The notes under the pieces were generated by a model. That model was not told the DNA's origin and ran no database searches. It was given only the letters and a program-made list of their open reading frames with translations. From NCBI GenBank assembly GCA_003993805.1, contig RSEF01000001.1, positions 208,037,182 through 208,101,181 of the forward strand: a DNA stretch of 64,000 nucleotides, given 5' to 3'. Numbering within the stretch: position 1 is the first letter of the stretch; each line of letters starts with the position of its first letter. Shown here one piece after another: positions 52,001 to 64,000 of this stretch. The position numbers and the translations under genes are program-made. The DNA comes from Himantopus leucocephalus (lineage: Eukaryota > Chordata > Aves > Charadriiformes > Recurvirostridae).

Positions 52001-55000
52001 GCAGTAACCTGATCTCTAAAAGAGGAATCCTTCACACTGACTCATTTTCTTCTTTTTTACCTAGGGTTATTTTTTCTTAATTGCATTGGTCATGTACAGA
52101 TCTGAATCTGCTTCTAAGACAGCAGTGAAGCAGTCTTGAATGCCTCCGCCTGCTTTTTTCCTGTTGATTTTAGTACTAACTTTTCATTCAATTTCAGTTA
52201 AGTATATGGGATTTTCTGTAATTAGAAGTGCCCTCCAAACCTCAGCTCAATCACTTTTCTTGCGTGGCTGCATGGAAGCTAGGGAAACATCGCTCCCATC
52301 GCTTCACAAAGAAAAATCAAGGTAAAAAGTCTCCTGGCCAATGTGCAGGTCACAGAAAGCCTGTGACTTTGCTAGAGTTCAGGTCGGTGGCAGAGCAGGG
52401 CTTTGATGGCAGGAGTACTACACTCGTGTTGAGCATGAGGTCCACACAGCGGACTCTTGTCTTACACTTTGCAATAGCTAAACCTGCTCCTCATGTATTT
52501 GCAGCGCGAAGCTGTGGCCTCTGTCCCTTCCCAGGACTCCATCGGTGAAACGCGGCTTGATCCGTGGTCTCTGCCCCTAGCTCTCCCTGCTCGAGGGCTG
52601 CGGAGAGAGGCCGTAGGGTTGCGCCGCAGTTGCCCTCTCTTCATACAAGGCACCTTCCCCAGCAGCAGTTTCACTCTGTGGGCAAAGCCCTGCCCTTCTG
52701 CAAGCTATCAAGTGGCAACTTGCAATTAGCATCTTTTTTATGACCCAGAAACACCAGGTTCACTCAGATCCTTGATCTATATATACCTTTTCATAAAGCA
52801 AACAAGCAGAAAAGAGTGATGCAGCTCTCCCTGGATAATAATAATTTTCTCCTACTTTTTCAAGTCCCAACTTTTCAGATTAACTGGAAAGTGTTCCAAA
52901 GCAACATTCTTAAAATGTGGTCCCAAGAGCCAGAACTACCTTATATATGTGGAATATGCTTTGCCTTTAGATATTTTTTTCTGCAAGTTTTATCATTTAA
53001 AACAAAATGATTAATTAAACAAAAGAGCTTTGTAATTAATGACTCGATCTGTTTCTTTCTGATAACTGCCGTCAAGATTTTGGAACTGCATTGCTCATCC
53101 TCTCACCCTGTGCTTTTATTTATAAGATGAAATTAGAAAGCAAGTTGTCTGTGAAGCTTTTTGGTTTGGTTATTTTCCTCAACTCTTAGTTAGTTTCAAC
53201 TTGGAATGAATTATTCAGTGAACCAAAAATATTTAAATAAACTGTCAAGAAAGATACATTATCTCTGTATTTGCAGAAGAGACTAGTGCTGTCAGAATCT
53301 GCTTTAGCACTTCTTATTCTAGGTGCTTAACCACTGTCTTCCATTTAACTTGTTACTAATAAACCACTTTAGATATCTGACTTGTTTTAAAACTTTGACA
53401 ACAAGCAGGTACTGTTTCAATTACTCAGTAGAACTAAAACAGTATTAATATTTTACGTTTTAATAGATATAATTGTTTTCAATTTGACTCTAAATAGGTT
53501 TATTAGATACAAATACATCCAAATGCAGTAGCATAATTTAAACAAACAATGGTTGGGTTCTATTTGGCCTTTTCTTAATTGATCCTTACTCACCTGTAGT
53601 TGGCCAAGAGGTGTCCTGGAGAGCCAAGGTCCATCAGTTTCTAGTTCTTAGACCACAGATGGCTGAAGCCTGTGCAGAGGCATGAGATCCCTAAGCACCC
53701 GTTCAGTTGCCAGTGATCTTTTTTTCTATGTTAGTCTTTTTTATTTGGGTCTGGTCTTCATTGGAGACTTTCCTAGGGTGACATTAGGGTGCAATAGATA
53801 GAAATCACGTGTTCTTGGCTGTCTGCCCTGTGCGTGTGCACATTACCGTCTCCTACATTATTTGCAGTTTCCACAAAAAACTTCAGCCAACCTTTATGAG
53901 GCTTTAAAATTGTTCTGTTTCAGGGATTCTGTAGCAAGTCCAGTTTACTTTTTCTTACGGCACATGAAAACTACTCCTCTGAAACTGTACGTATTCTACA
54001 AAGCAGTCCGCAGGGTAGTGCTCATTCAAGGTAGCCCTTTAGCCTTTCTTCATTCTTGGGCATGGAAAAGAGTTTCTCTGTCTTATGCTCTACAGTCTGG
54101 ATGTCCCCATGTCTTCTGCCATTTCATCCTCTTTTGTTTTATAGGTACTATGTAGCATTCTTCTGCAATACGTCGCTGGGGATCCCAGATGTTCATCAGG
54201 AACTCTGTGTTGTCAGAGTCCCTGCAAAACAGCTGAGCTGGGAAAACAATAGTTGAATAAGTTTGATGGATTGAGCAAACATTTAATGAGGATCAAGGGA
54301 GCAGAGGAGCGAGGCTATAAGGAGCTCCTAAAGTACTGCGTTTCCCCTCTGGCTCTCATCTCCATCGCTTTGCTTGGTACAAAAGAGCTGAAGCCAGCTG
54401 CCTTCTAGCATTTGAATGCAGCAAGTTACCGCAGCTGATTCTCATTCCTGGCAAAGTCTGCGTATGCTCTCATGTCAGATAGAAGTGCCACAAACACGCT
54501 GCAGTGGGGCAAGGAGAGCAATCCCCTAACACAGGAGTGACACGGGCCAGGAATTCAGTAGCTTTGTCACATCCCCACCACAGACCCCACTGTGAAATTC
54601 AGAGTGCGACCTCCCCTTCACTGCTACAGGAATTCCTGACCTCAGCTGAAGCCAGGGATTGCCCTGAACTGATGCAGACCATTTTTATTTTAGCTGTGTT
54701 TTGGCAGCTGTTTTGCTCCTTGCAATTGTCTTGAATTTGTGTAGGAAAGAAGTTATGTGAAAAATGGCACACTGTGGTGGGAATTTACATCATCCAACTT
54801 TATTCATTTAAAAGTAAACGCATCCCATTCTAAGATGCACGGAGAGGGAACTCCTTTGCAGGGCAGCCTGGCTTTGCTGGCTACAGAAAAAGCCTTGAGG
54901 TGACAGAGATGCTNACTTTATTCATTTAAAAGTAAACGCATCCCATTCTAAGATGCACAGAGAGGCAACTCCTTTGCAGGGCAGCCTGGCTTCGCTGGCT

Positions 55001-56979
55001 ACAGAAAAAGCCTTGAGGTGACAGAGATGCTTCTGCTTTAGATCACTATACTTGGATGAACTCCACCTTGGGTAACATAACGTATTTATTTCTTACTTTG
55101 GAGGAGAGAGGAGAGAAAATTCCCTGTGTGGGTTCGAGCTGGTACCTATCTTGGACTCAAATGGGAAGAGAGGGCAGGAGTGGTCCGTCTTCCTCTGGGA
55201 GAGTTTTGGGTCAGGGTAGTTGCATGACACAAGCAAGACAGTTCAGTCTTTCTGATCAGAAAGTATCAGCAACCCAGGAAGTGTCAGCTTTGCCTTCTTT
55301 TTCTGCAATGTGTTACTTAGAAATCCTGGATCTTTGCAAAAGCCTGCATTCCTCTCTGTCGCTGTGTTGATTTCATTGTGGCTTTTCTTGTTGAGCAACT
55401 TTATTGATGATCTTTCTGTTTCCAAACCTATGAGCAAACAGCGGCCAAAATATCTGTGTCAAATCTTGTTTAGTCACAAAACTGCCAACTTTCTCATCCT
55501 GGTTGCTCTGGAAGCTCCAACCTTTCCACCTCTGTCATACATCCCAGCCATCACGCCTGCTGCTGAGGTCTCTGCTGGGGTCTGTGCCAGACCCGAGCCT
55601 CGCTGGGGGCTGGCAGCTTCTCCTCTGACACATGGAGCCAATCTCTGCCTCCAGACTCAAGCCCAGCGAGACCGAGAATGAGGAGAGCTCAGCTCAAGGG
55701 CAGGGGGTGAATTTCCTTTGGCCTGGAGGAGGCTTTTTGGGATTTTTTTTTTTAACAAGCAGCATACCGCTTGCACATTTCCATCCCTGGATGATACTGG
55801 ATAGTTGCAGCGAGTGAAACTGCAGAAGTGGCCAGATTTACGAGAAGCCTGTCAAAAGCAAAACAGTATCGAGTTGTGGTACTTTGCCAAAACACGTTAG
55901 GCACAGATTTTATAAAGCCTTCTTGTCTGCTAAACCAATATAAAAGATGAAAGTGGGGGTGACCACAAGGTCAGGCACCAGGCTGGAGGTTCACTCCAGC
56001 TGAGAGGCAGCAATTACAGCCTGTCTGTAGGCAGAAAGGACTGCCAGACCATTCAAAAGCTTTATGAACAACCACGGCTTGTTCTCAGAAGAATATATGT
56101 TACAACTCTTGTTTATTTTTCATTACGTTCATGAAGTGAGAGATTCTTCACATCTCGGTGAATAGTTGGAGCAAATAGAGTGTCTTTGGTTTTTTCTCTT
56201 GCTTAAATATATAGAGCTAAATATGTAGATATTCAGATATACGAAAATTGGCCCTGATGCAAGGCACTTCCCAGACCTCTAACAGGGCTCGCACAGCCTG
56301 AGTCAGCTGGGCTAGCTGTGCTGGTCTTACAGGCCTCTTCTTTCCCATTTGGGGTCAAGTAAGTGACCTTTGTCCATATGAACAACTCCTACTGTAAGGG
56401 AGTGGCCTCACTGACATCATGTGAGCTAAGGTTATTTGGAGGAAACAACAGAGGAAGCTGCAGGATTGCGTCGGTGCCATTGACATCCATTACCTACAGT
56501 ACAAAAATAGAGGTGTCGGCAGCAGAGTGGGTCAGGTGGGTCACAGTCCATTGTTCAGACGTTTTTCACATTAGCAGTTGGAAGAGGAAACAGTTTGCAG
56601 AAAGGAGACACAGTAAACGGATTTTGGATAAGCAGGGAAGGATGAAACTCAGTTGAGGTATGAGGGTCAGTTTTGAGGACCGTGCACACCCTTTTCATTG
56701 AGTGATTGTTGTATTCCACCTCCCTCTGTGGCTTTTCTTATGTAGTTATGGAAATGTTGCTGAACGACTTGTGTTTCTAAGAAGTAACAACTGCAGATGT
56801 TCCCATAGGGCTGGTCTGTTCCCCATGGCCCAGTGACTGCCCTGGGACACCCACCACCCAGCCCTAGGTGGCTGCTGTACTTTGGGGTTCCTTAGTGATG
56901 GGTGCCAGATCCCTCTCCTGGTCAGACTGGGATCCATCTGGCTCTGCAGATTTTAAAGTTAAGCATCTAAGCTAGGGAA
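49001..56979. other. Intron 1 segment, no gene seen
   Basis: Mixed composition with GC-richer patches near 50.6-51.3 and 52.4-52.7 kb that yield overlapping open frames of 60-150 codons on both strands. None resembles a known domain. It also holds the 117-bp false duplication at 54797-55031. Confidence 0.65.
54797..55031. repeat. False tandem duplication at a single-N join (2 x 117 bp)
   Basis: 54797-54913 and 54915-55031 repeat 117 bases with three single-base differences, separated by N at 54914. Confidence 0.9.
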
Positions 56980-57419
56980 TGTCACTCCAGCCTTCAAAAA
57001 GGGCAAGAAGGCAGACCCAAGAAACAACAGGCCAGTCAGCCTCACCTCCATCCCTGGAAAGATNNNNNNNNNNNNNNNNNNNNNNNNNNNNNNNNNNNNN
57101 NNNNNNNNNNNNNNNNNNNNNNNNNNNNNNNNNNNNNNNNNNNNNNNNNNNNNNNNNNNNNNNAGGTAATGGGCACAAACTTGAGCATGGGAAGTTCCAT
57201 CTAAACATGAGGAGGGACTTCCTTACTCTGAGGGTGGCAGAGCACTGGAACAGGCTGTCCAGAGAGATGGTGGAGTCTATGACTCTGGAGCCATTCAAAA
57301 CCCTCCTGGACACTATCCTGTGCAACCTGCTGTAGGTGACCCTGCTCTGGCAGGGGGGTTGGACTAGATGATCTCCAGAGGTCCCTTCAACCCCTACCAG
57401 TCTGTGATTCTGTGATTCC
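56980..57419 (+). pseudogene. CR1 LINE copy with RT fragment and 3' end, interrupted by an assembly gap
   Basis: The left side (56980-57063) encodes the approach to the RT domain on the + strand (AFKKGKKADPRNNRPVSLTS, then IPGK). After 100 N comes the ORF2 C-terminal tail (GNGHKLEHGKFHLNMRRDF, then EHWNRLSREMVESM) and the 3' end with GGACTAGATGATCTCCAGAG and TCTGTGATTCTGTGATTCC. The structure mirrors the 33.9 kb copy in the opposite orientation. The missing middle should hold most of the RT. The tail frame is open through to its stop at about 57335, so this copy may be younger than the one at 17.5 kb. Confidence 0.88.
57064..57163. other. Assembly gap (100 N)
   Basis: Exactly 100 consecutive N inside a + strand CR1 copy, between RT-domain sequence and the ORF2 C-terminus. 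It is probably a placeholder for a longer unresolved segment. Confidence 0.97.
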
Positions 57420-60400
57420 TCCGCAGTCAATGGAAGGAGCTGCCCACCTTCGTAAGGTGGTTCATCCAGTCCTACAGGTGATATCTCCGGTAGGTGGTGT
57501 GAATGATCCACTGGGTATTTCTAGTGCTCTGGTGACAGCAAGGGAAGCTTTAACTTGATTTCACAGGACAAAGGTTGAGCCTAGATTCTCTGTGAAATGG
57601 CAATAATAAAACTGGGTTCTGGCAAGGGTGTAAGAGTATGGCAGTGTGGCTGGTGTAGAGCAATGATTTATATACTTCCTTGCATAGAGAGAAAACAAAG
57701 CACAGTCATATTTAAGAGCTGCTGGTTCCAGAGGTAGATAAACAGGTTTCCTTTGCATTTCATCAAGTAGTAAGTGAACTAATGTTAAATATATTCAGTT
57801 TTCTTTCCTTTTTTGAACCTCGGTAAGATTTTCGTTGTCTAAGGTATTAAATTCTTAAATGGTTTTATTTGTAATTTAGTCTGTTAATAGGGATAGGGAG
57901 AGATGTTATCATTCAGTTTTGTTTGCTTCAGGGTTTTTTTGTCCCATTTTTACATAGGAAATATTCATAAGTGCCTTACTATTTTGTACTAAAAGTTAAT
58001 GTCACATTAATGGTTAGCTGTGCTCAAGAAGAAATTGCACGTACTGTGCAAAATTGTTATTCTGAAGCAAAAGCTCAGGGTACTTAGTACCTAATTTGTG
58101 GAATTTACACATTTAGAAGGCAGTTTATTTACATAATATTTTATAAAAAGAAATATTTCCCATTTGTTGGGAAAAAAACCCAACCCTAACTTGTTTTTAT
58201 CATGAGGAAAAGAGGAGTTAAAGCTTATAAATATACACTGATCTTCTTTTGAAGGCAAAGCTGTATTAGACATAGGGTAGTAAAAATTGACTCTCATTGG
58301 AGTCTGCAATTCTATAGCTGCATGTAAAAATGTGTGCTAGAACTGTGTCACTGCCCCGAGCAGAGGCATCCCCCTGCCCCATGATGGATGAACCTCGTCT
58401 TTGCCTGCCCCATCCTGTCCCTCAGCCCCATAAACACAGGGCACTAACACAGTGGATTTTCAAAAGCATTGTGATTGTACAAAAATTCTAAATGTTTGAA
58501 ATATTTGAAATATCTGCATTATATTATAGTGGAAATAACTTGCGTGTTATAACTGAGACTCTGCCAATGTCTCCTCTGCAAGAGTGTTCTGTTTTACATT
58601 CCCGAACACATGCCAGACTTCAACCACAATACATTTTTCTTTCATCCTTAACATATAACTGTGCTGTTCAAATATGTGCATTTTTTTTTTCAATGAGATA
58701 GCTTTTGCCATAGCTTTTGATACTTGAGACAAAGTACCCATCTCAGTCAGCATTTAGGCTGTAGACTGTAACTGAGGTGAGACCTTTTTGTTCTCTCGTA
58801 GTGTCGATTCAGTCATTATAAGGCAAAAGATGCCAGACATAGGCTGGAAATCAAAATATGGTTCCATATTAATTTCCTGTGAGTACTTTCTCCTTCCTCA
58901 TCAAAAACCTTGGGAGGCTTGAATTCATGATACGAGTTCCTCTTTGTCATCTTAAACTGATAATTATGGGGGGATCAGGCCAGCACTAGTTCTGTAATAA
59001 TAGTTTGCTGTTAAGTCCTATGCAGATGGCAAATAAAGCCCAGAGGATGTTTGAAGGTGGTAAATATTAGGTCTGAATAAGAAGAGTGGAAGAAGAGTCT
59101 GATGGCTGCTTGGAAAAGAACATTTTAAACCCCTGCTTCCCCTACAGCTTCCATTGCAATCCTTATTGACCAGTTCTCTGTACAATGTTAACAATGAGTG
59201 GTATTTTGGGGACTGTTGGAGCATTGTCTTCTCTTATTAGTATAAAACAATGCCATCTGATGTGGTAACATTCCTCTTGTAGCACAGACCTGAGTCTTCT
59301 GTTGCAATAATACTCCCTTGCCTTACAGGAGTTTAGTGAGGTTACATGTGTAAAGATTTTACAATACTGTGGTAGTGCTGGGCACAGGAATACCATCCTT
59401 ACAAATCCTTACAAAAACCTATTGGGACTGAAATTTCAGGTCAGGATGTTCTTGTTCAGTTGTTGCTCTTACATGGAATATGCTCCTGCACAGATAGCGC
59501 TATAAAATGCATTAAATGCATAATTTGATAGTCAGTTTTTTGGTGGATTTGGAGATGGTGGGATTTTGTCCTTTGAAGTAGTTCAGTCCGTCTGGGTTGT
59601 ACAGCAAGTGGCTTGGAGGCAGTCATATCCCTGGGTTAGGATTCTCTTATTTTTTCTCATTCTTAATTTACTAAAAGGGATTTTGTATAGATCAGCTTAC
59701 TCAGAAAGTGGTGGGAGGTTTTCTGAATATCCATAGTCAGTTTTTTAACGGCCAGTCCTGTGCACCCACTAACACGTTTTCTTTCCTCTGGGGCAGGGTG
59801 TTTTTGTCTTCGCTGAGAATNAGGTTTTCTGAATATCCATAGTCAGTTTTTTAATGGCCAGTCCTGTGCACCCACTAACACATTTTCTTTCCTCTGGGGC
59901 AGGGTGTTTTTGTCTTCGCTGAGAATATGTGGCACTGCTGGTTCAAAGGCAGGGTGAGCCAAAACTCTCAGACCATGCTCCTATCGCTTACCCAGTCATG
60001 TAGAAAACCTCATCGGGGATAAGTTTCTTAGGATTGAATTAATAGAAATTGTCATCCAGTTTGGCTTGTACGAAGCCTCAGATGAAGCGAATATTTTCTG
60101 GCCTGTTCTTACTTTTTCCTGCCAAAATATCTGCTGAATCCACCGAAATTAGGCTATTTACCAGTCTGCCATGCTTTCTTTGATGTCAGATCTTCTAAAG
60201 AGAAAGTTAAGATTTATTTTCCTGTAGTTTTGTATAATGACCTAACCACAGCAATCCTTTAAAAACAAATACTGTCTTTGGTGTCAAAAGTAAATGTACA
60301 TTTTAGGTTGAGATAATCTCAGTGCCTGACCTATGGTGTATTGTTGCTGTGTAACAGAATGCATTGCAACAGGTCCAGACTGGTTTTATGCCATCAAAGT

Positions 60401-62268
60401 AACATGACTGATATATTTATCCGCAAGGTTTTGGTGTGAACTAAGCAAATTATAGTAGAAGGTCATGAAATTCAGAAGCTCTAAGTTAGGTTTCTGTTTG
60501 AAGCTTGAGAGTAGATGAAGCAGTTCAAGCAAGCAAAAGCATTCCTGTGTTGTAGTTTGTCATGTCATTGATCTTAGTTTAGTTGGTAATTGCTTTTAAT
60601 GCACTGAAGATTCCCTCATTTTTTTCTTCAGTCTCATATAATGCTCCATATTACAGCGTTCATCACCCAAAATTTCACTGATATTCTTGTGGGGCATCGT
60701 AGCTGAGCATCATATTGAACAAGTATATCATTTCCTCATTGATGATATTTTTTAGAAGGTGAAGCTGTTATGTGAAATTCAGATAATTCAGTTTTCTCCG
60801 ATCACAATCACAAAATATTTAGCAATTTTAAAAATGTCTTGAAACCAATAGATATTACAGCCTTTATTCCAGAAGCAGCTTTTGCAATGTTAAAGGGACA
60901 ATGCCAGCTTAAAGTTTCTGTTTCAGTAAGGTGGTTCGCCTTTTGCTGCTGGTAGCAATACACATTTTAATCCTGTAGGAACGTGGTTTGTAAGTTGGTT
61001 ACATTCTGCAAATGTACTGAGACTGAAAGAATCAAAGAAAAGGATCAGTCCCCAGTCACAGATGCGGCCTCAGGTTCCTGCACAGGAGAATAACGTTGCT
61101 GTGCTTGTGTTCCTGATACAATAGAGAGAAGGTTAATAGGGTGCAAAATTTCTCAATAAGAAAAAGTAAAAGCTGTTTTGCTGAAGTGTGTGAAACAAGC
61201 TGACATGAAAACCTACCCAGGTTTTATTAGACCTCCTCAACTTCAAATACACCTACAAACAGACCTTCCAGTTTTACTACGGCAAGTGAGTGCTTCGGGG
61301 CTCTGATTTGTATACTACATGACACGTCTGGAGGAGTTACAAGCTCTTGAAATGTGAATGGTTTAGTCTTTGTTATGTGAGTATGTATTCAGGGGTGGAG
61401 GTAATGAAATTGCAGGTTGACCTTTTGATATAGCAGCCCTAGCAATTGCTGCTATAATAATCATCCTCCTTTCAATTCCATGGGAGAATAGAAATTACAG
61501 TTCTACAGATTGCTTCTAATTTTTATGCATGAGCTTGTTTAGAGCCATCTATCACTGAAGAGCATGTTGTCTCCTCATTGTGGCTTTTAAACAGCCTGTA
61601 GCATGCCCGCTGTACTTGATGGTGTGTGATGCTGGATGCAGCCTGACCAGATCAAGCCATCGTCACATGTGCATCCTTGCCTCAGCCAAACTGAGTTGCT
61701 CCACTCCTCTGCCCACGACGAGAGGTGGTGGTGAACACTGCTGCTTTTCCCAGTGGAGACGGGTGATGGCCTGGCCCCAAGCACTGGCCAGCTACAGAGC
61801 AGGGATGTCTTCTGTAAGGATTGTTCCCGATACCCTCTTAAAAGCACTGTGGTGACCTGAAATTAATTAGCTGTTGCTGACATGATGTGGCTCCGTGTTG
61901 CTCAAAGGCACGATGGTACCTCTATGGTCACAGGTGTCTTTGAGAATCGTTTCTGACCTGAAGCAGAGCTCGAGGCTGTGCCGTGACTGGGACTGTGCTA
62001 TATGGAAACACGAAGGCAGAATCATTAATGCGATGGGGTCAGGGAACAGCTGTGAGCAGATTTTGACAGAGGTCAAAGATGAGGTCAGAGAGTCAGCCAT
62101 GGGAGAGGACCTCCAGCAGAAGTTAGCGGCAGGATAGAAAAAAAGTAATGAATATTTTGTAAGACTGAAAATAACAGGAGTGGTGCTGCATCATGCTCAA
62201 GACATAGCAATGCTGACATTACCATTTGCCTCACCTCGGAGGCATCAACCTGAATGATTATGAACATT
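57420..62268. other. Intron 1 segment, no gene seen
   Basis: AT-rich unique sequence with the 105-bp false duplication at 59716-59926. No gene or transposon recognised apart from that. Confidence 0.7.
59716..59926. repeat. False tandem duplication at a single-N join (2 x 105 bp)
   Basis: 59716-59820 and 59822-59926 repeat 105 bases separated by N at 59821. The two differences are both C/T changes at CpG sites (ACGG/ATGG and ACGT/ACAT on the complementary reading), as expected of allelic variation. Confidence 0.9.
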
Positions 62269-62690
62269 GAATCATAGAATCATAGAATGGTTTAGGTTGG
62301 AAGAGACCTTAAAGATTATCTCGTTCCAACCCCCCTGCCATGGGACACCTTTCATTAGACCAGGTTGCTCAAAGCCCCATCCAGCCTGGCCTTGAACACT
62401 TCCAGGGATGGGGCTTCCGCAGCTTCTCTGGGCAACCTGTTCCAGTATCTAAATCTACCATCTTCCAGTTTAAAAATGTTACCCCTCATCCTATCACTAC
62501 AATCCCTGATAAAGAGTCCCTCCCCATCTTTCCTATAGGCCCTTTAAGTACTGGAAGGCTGCTAAAAGGTCTCCCCAGAGCCTTCTCTTCTCCAGGCTGA
62601 ACAACCCCAACTCTCTCAGCCTGTCTTCATAGAAGAGGTGCTCCAGCCCTCTGATCATCTTCGTGGCCCTCCTCTGAATAATCTTTGTGC
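62269..62690 (-). repeat. CR1 LINE fragment, 3' end and part of ORF2 C-terminus
   Basis: It begins GAATCATAGAATCATAGAATGG and has GGTTGGAAGAGACCTTAAAG, ATCCAGCCTGGCCTTGAACA and GGCAACCTGTTCCAGTATCT in order, then ORF2 tail sequence. The minus strand carries an uninterrupted stretch [20 protein letters not shown] followed by [17 protein letters not shown], the conserved CR1 C-terminal motif. It is 5'-truncated near 62690. It lies in intron 1. Confidence 0.93.
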
Positions 62691-64000
62691 TCCTAGAACT
62701 GATCCCAGCCGATCCAGAAGATAGCACGTTTGGAGGATATTGGGAGAAAGGTTGCATTGCCAGCTGTGCATGTTGCCAGTTTAAATACAGGCAAAACTAG
62801 TTTATCGACTTCTGCAGATTATTTTTTTAAATTTCCAGTTATTTTTCTTCTCTCAGCTTCTCCCAGTGTTCATCTAGCTCTATATCTACCTTAGGACTCC
62901 TGAATTCAAAAGTGCAGAAGTGGGCTTTGTTTCACCGGTATGTAGTGAATGTGTTTGTAACAAAGAGATGAACATTGCTAAGAGGAATCCTCAGGAATAG
63001 CTCTTCCTGTACCCTAAAAACCCCAAAGCAAATTCATACCAAAAAAAACCCCAAAAGGAATGTATAGAGGGATGTACAGGAGCCAGAAGAGCTGAGTGAA
63101 ATTTGGCTCCAGTGACATTAGCGGTAAAACTTTTTGGATTACCACGGAGCCAAGGTTGCAGCAATGGATTTCATTTCCATCACTGCCATTAGATGTGCTG
63201 CCAGTTCCCCCCGTGTCACGCTGTGACACTTTCCCATCGTTGTACAGTGCTGCAGGGGTCACTGGAAGGAAAATCCACACTAAATCCAGATACTTCCTTG
63301 GTTTACAAAGTATTGTTTTATTGCCGGCTTATCATGGGGTAGAAGGTGCGGGGAGGTTTCCCAGCTGTTTGCAGACACCTCCTGCCTGGACTCTCCCTTC
63401 CCTGACAGCTGAGGCCACATCACCCTGTCTGCCATACCGCTTGTCCTGCCAAACGAGACAGATAGCCCCAAAGTGCTCAACGTCTTCAGTGCATGGCACT
63501 GATTCCCCATCTGTCTAGCCTCTTGCAGCTTTTAGTGGTGGATAATTCCCCCCTGTGGTAGAAAATAATCCCTGGAGCTGTAGATCCTAGGGGACTGGGG
63601 ATGCTAATATGGGGCCACTAGCTGGAGAAGGTATTTACATCTCAGGCAGGCCTTCTGGTTTGTTATCAGAAATGCATGGGGTTTGGAGTGACTTTCCTGA
63701 TATAACCTGTCTTCATTTATATTGTTCTAAGTTACTGTCCCTCAAAGTTTTTCAAGCAGCTCTTTATCATTGTGGAAATACATTTCCAGTTGAAAAGAGC
63801 AGATGGGCACCTCGCTTCAGACTTGGTGGGGAATTAGCTTTGTGAGCCTGTCTTGGAGGCAAGCTGGATTTAGGACCTGGAGTTTGCCTTTGTTTTGGAA
63901 ACAGTATTATGATGCATTCAGCCAGAGTAGTACCCCGTCTAGGAGTGGTAAGGCTGGCACAGGAGTTTCTGTACGTGGGTGCAGTTATGGTACAGTGAAT
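62691..64000. other. Intron 1 segment to window end, no gene seen
   Basis: No recognised repeat or exon. The 140-codon + frame at 63096-63518 overlaps a minus frame and has no known homology. No CUB-domain signature (PDGFD exon 2) appears before the window ends. Confidence 0.68.

Larger units (their letters stand above)
26517..64000 (+). other. PDGFD: PDGFD intron 1 (5' portion, open at window end)
   Basis: From the exon 1 donor to the window edge I find no sequence resembling PDGFD exon 2, which should begin the CUB domain. Intron 1 is therefore at least 37.5 kb here. The mammalian gene is also known for very long introns (human PDGFD spans roughly a quarter of a megabase, from memory). The intron holds CR1 fragments in both orientations, microsatellites, two 100-N gaps and three single-N joins. 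I see no nested gene. The DDI1 retrogene that I recall inside human PDGFD intron 1 is not recognisable here. Confidence 0.8.

Noticed and set aside
56972..57511. 179-codon minus-strand frame across the gap
   Set aside because: It is antisense to a CR1 copy and is kept open only by 100 N.
26517..64000. Nested DDI1-like retrogene in PDGFD intron 1
   Set aside because: I recall such a gene in human, but no long open frame with ubiquitin-like or retroviral-protease motifs is visible in this part of the intron.

Overview
This is vertebrate genomic DNA, almost certainly from a bird. It carries many CR1 LINE copies in both orientations, a solo LTR of a type I recognise from avian genomes, low gene density and one sharp CpG island. 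The only protein-coding exon I can support is the first coding exon of PDGFD (platelet-derived growth factor D) on the + strand at 26387-26516. It encodes the signal peptide and the start of the mature N-terminal region and ends at a perfect GTGAGT splice donor. The identification rests on a short stretch (cysteine-containing secretion signal, then SIKALR and an N-I-R-R-D end at a phase-1 junction) that matches my memory of human PDGFD exon 1.

Layout. 1-25.5 kb is upstream intergenic DNA: AT-rich, with no supportable gene, three CR1 copies (2.6, 17.5-18.2 and 21.8 kb) and an internally deleted solo LTR at 10.6-11.2 kb. About 25.5-27.6 kb is a GC-rich CpG island that holds the promoter, 5' UTR, exon 1 and the start of intron 1. 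From 26517 to the end is PDGFD intron 1, at least 37.5 kb long, with further CR1 copies (32.7, 33.9-34.3, 38.9-39.4, 45.2, 48.8, 57.0-57.4 and 62.3-62.7 kb) and a few microsatellites. Exon 2, which should begin the CUB domain, lies beyond the window.

Assembly quality matters here. Two 100-N gaps (33981-34080 and 57064-57163) each fall inside a long CR1 copy. Four single-N joins (15367, 37030, 54914, 59821) each separate two near-identical copies of the same 46-117 bp. These look like unmerged contig ends, not biological tandem duplications.

I found no undescribed multi-gene system. The best leads are the sequence around PDGFD exon 1 (a G-quadruplex-type motif in the leader, a CTC repeat in the signal peptide, a TATA-like octamer inside the coding exon), the assembly signature, and a few small hairpins and unassigned open frames. 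Species, transcription start and all family names come from reading and memory; no search was run.
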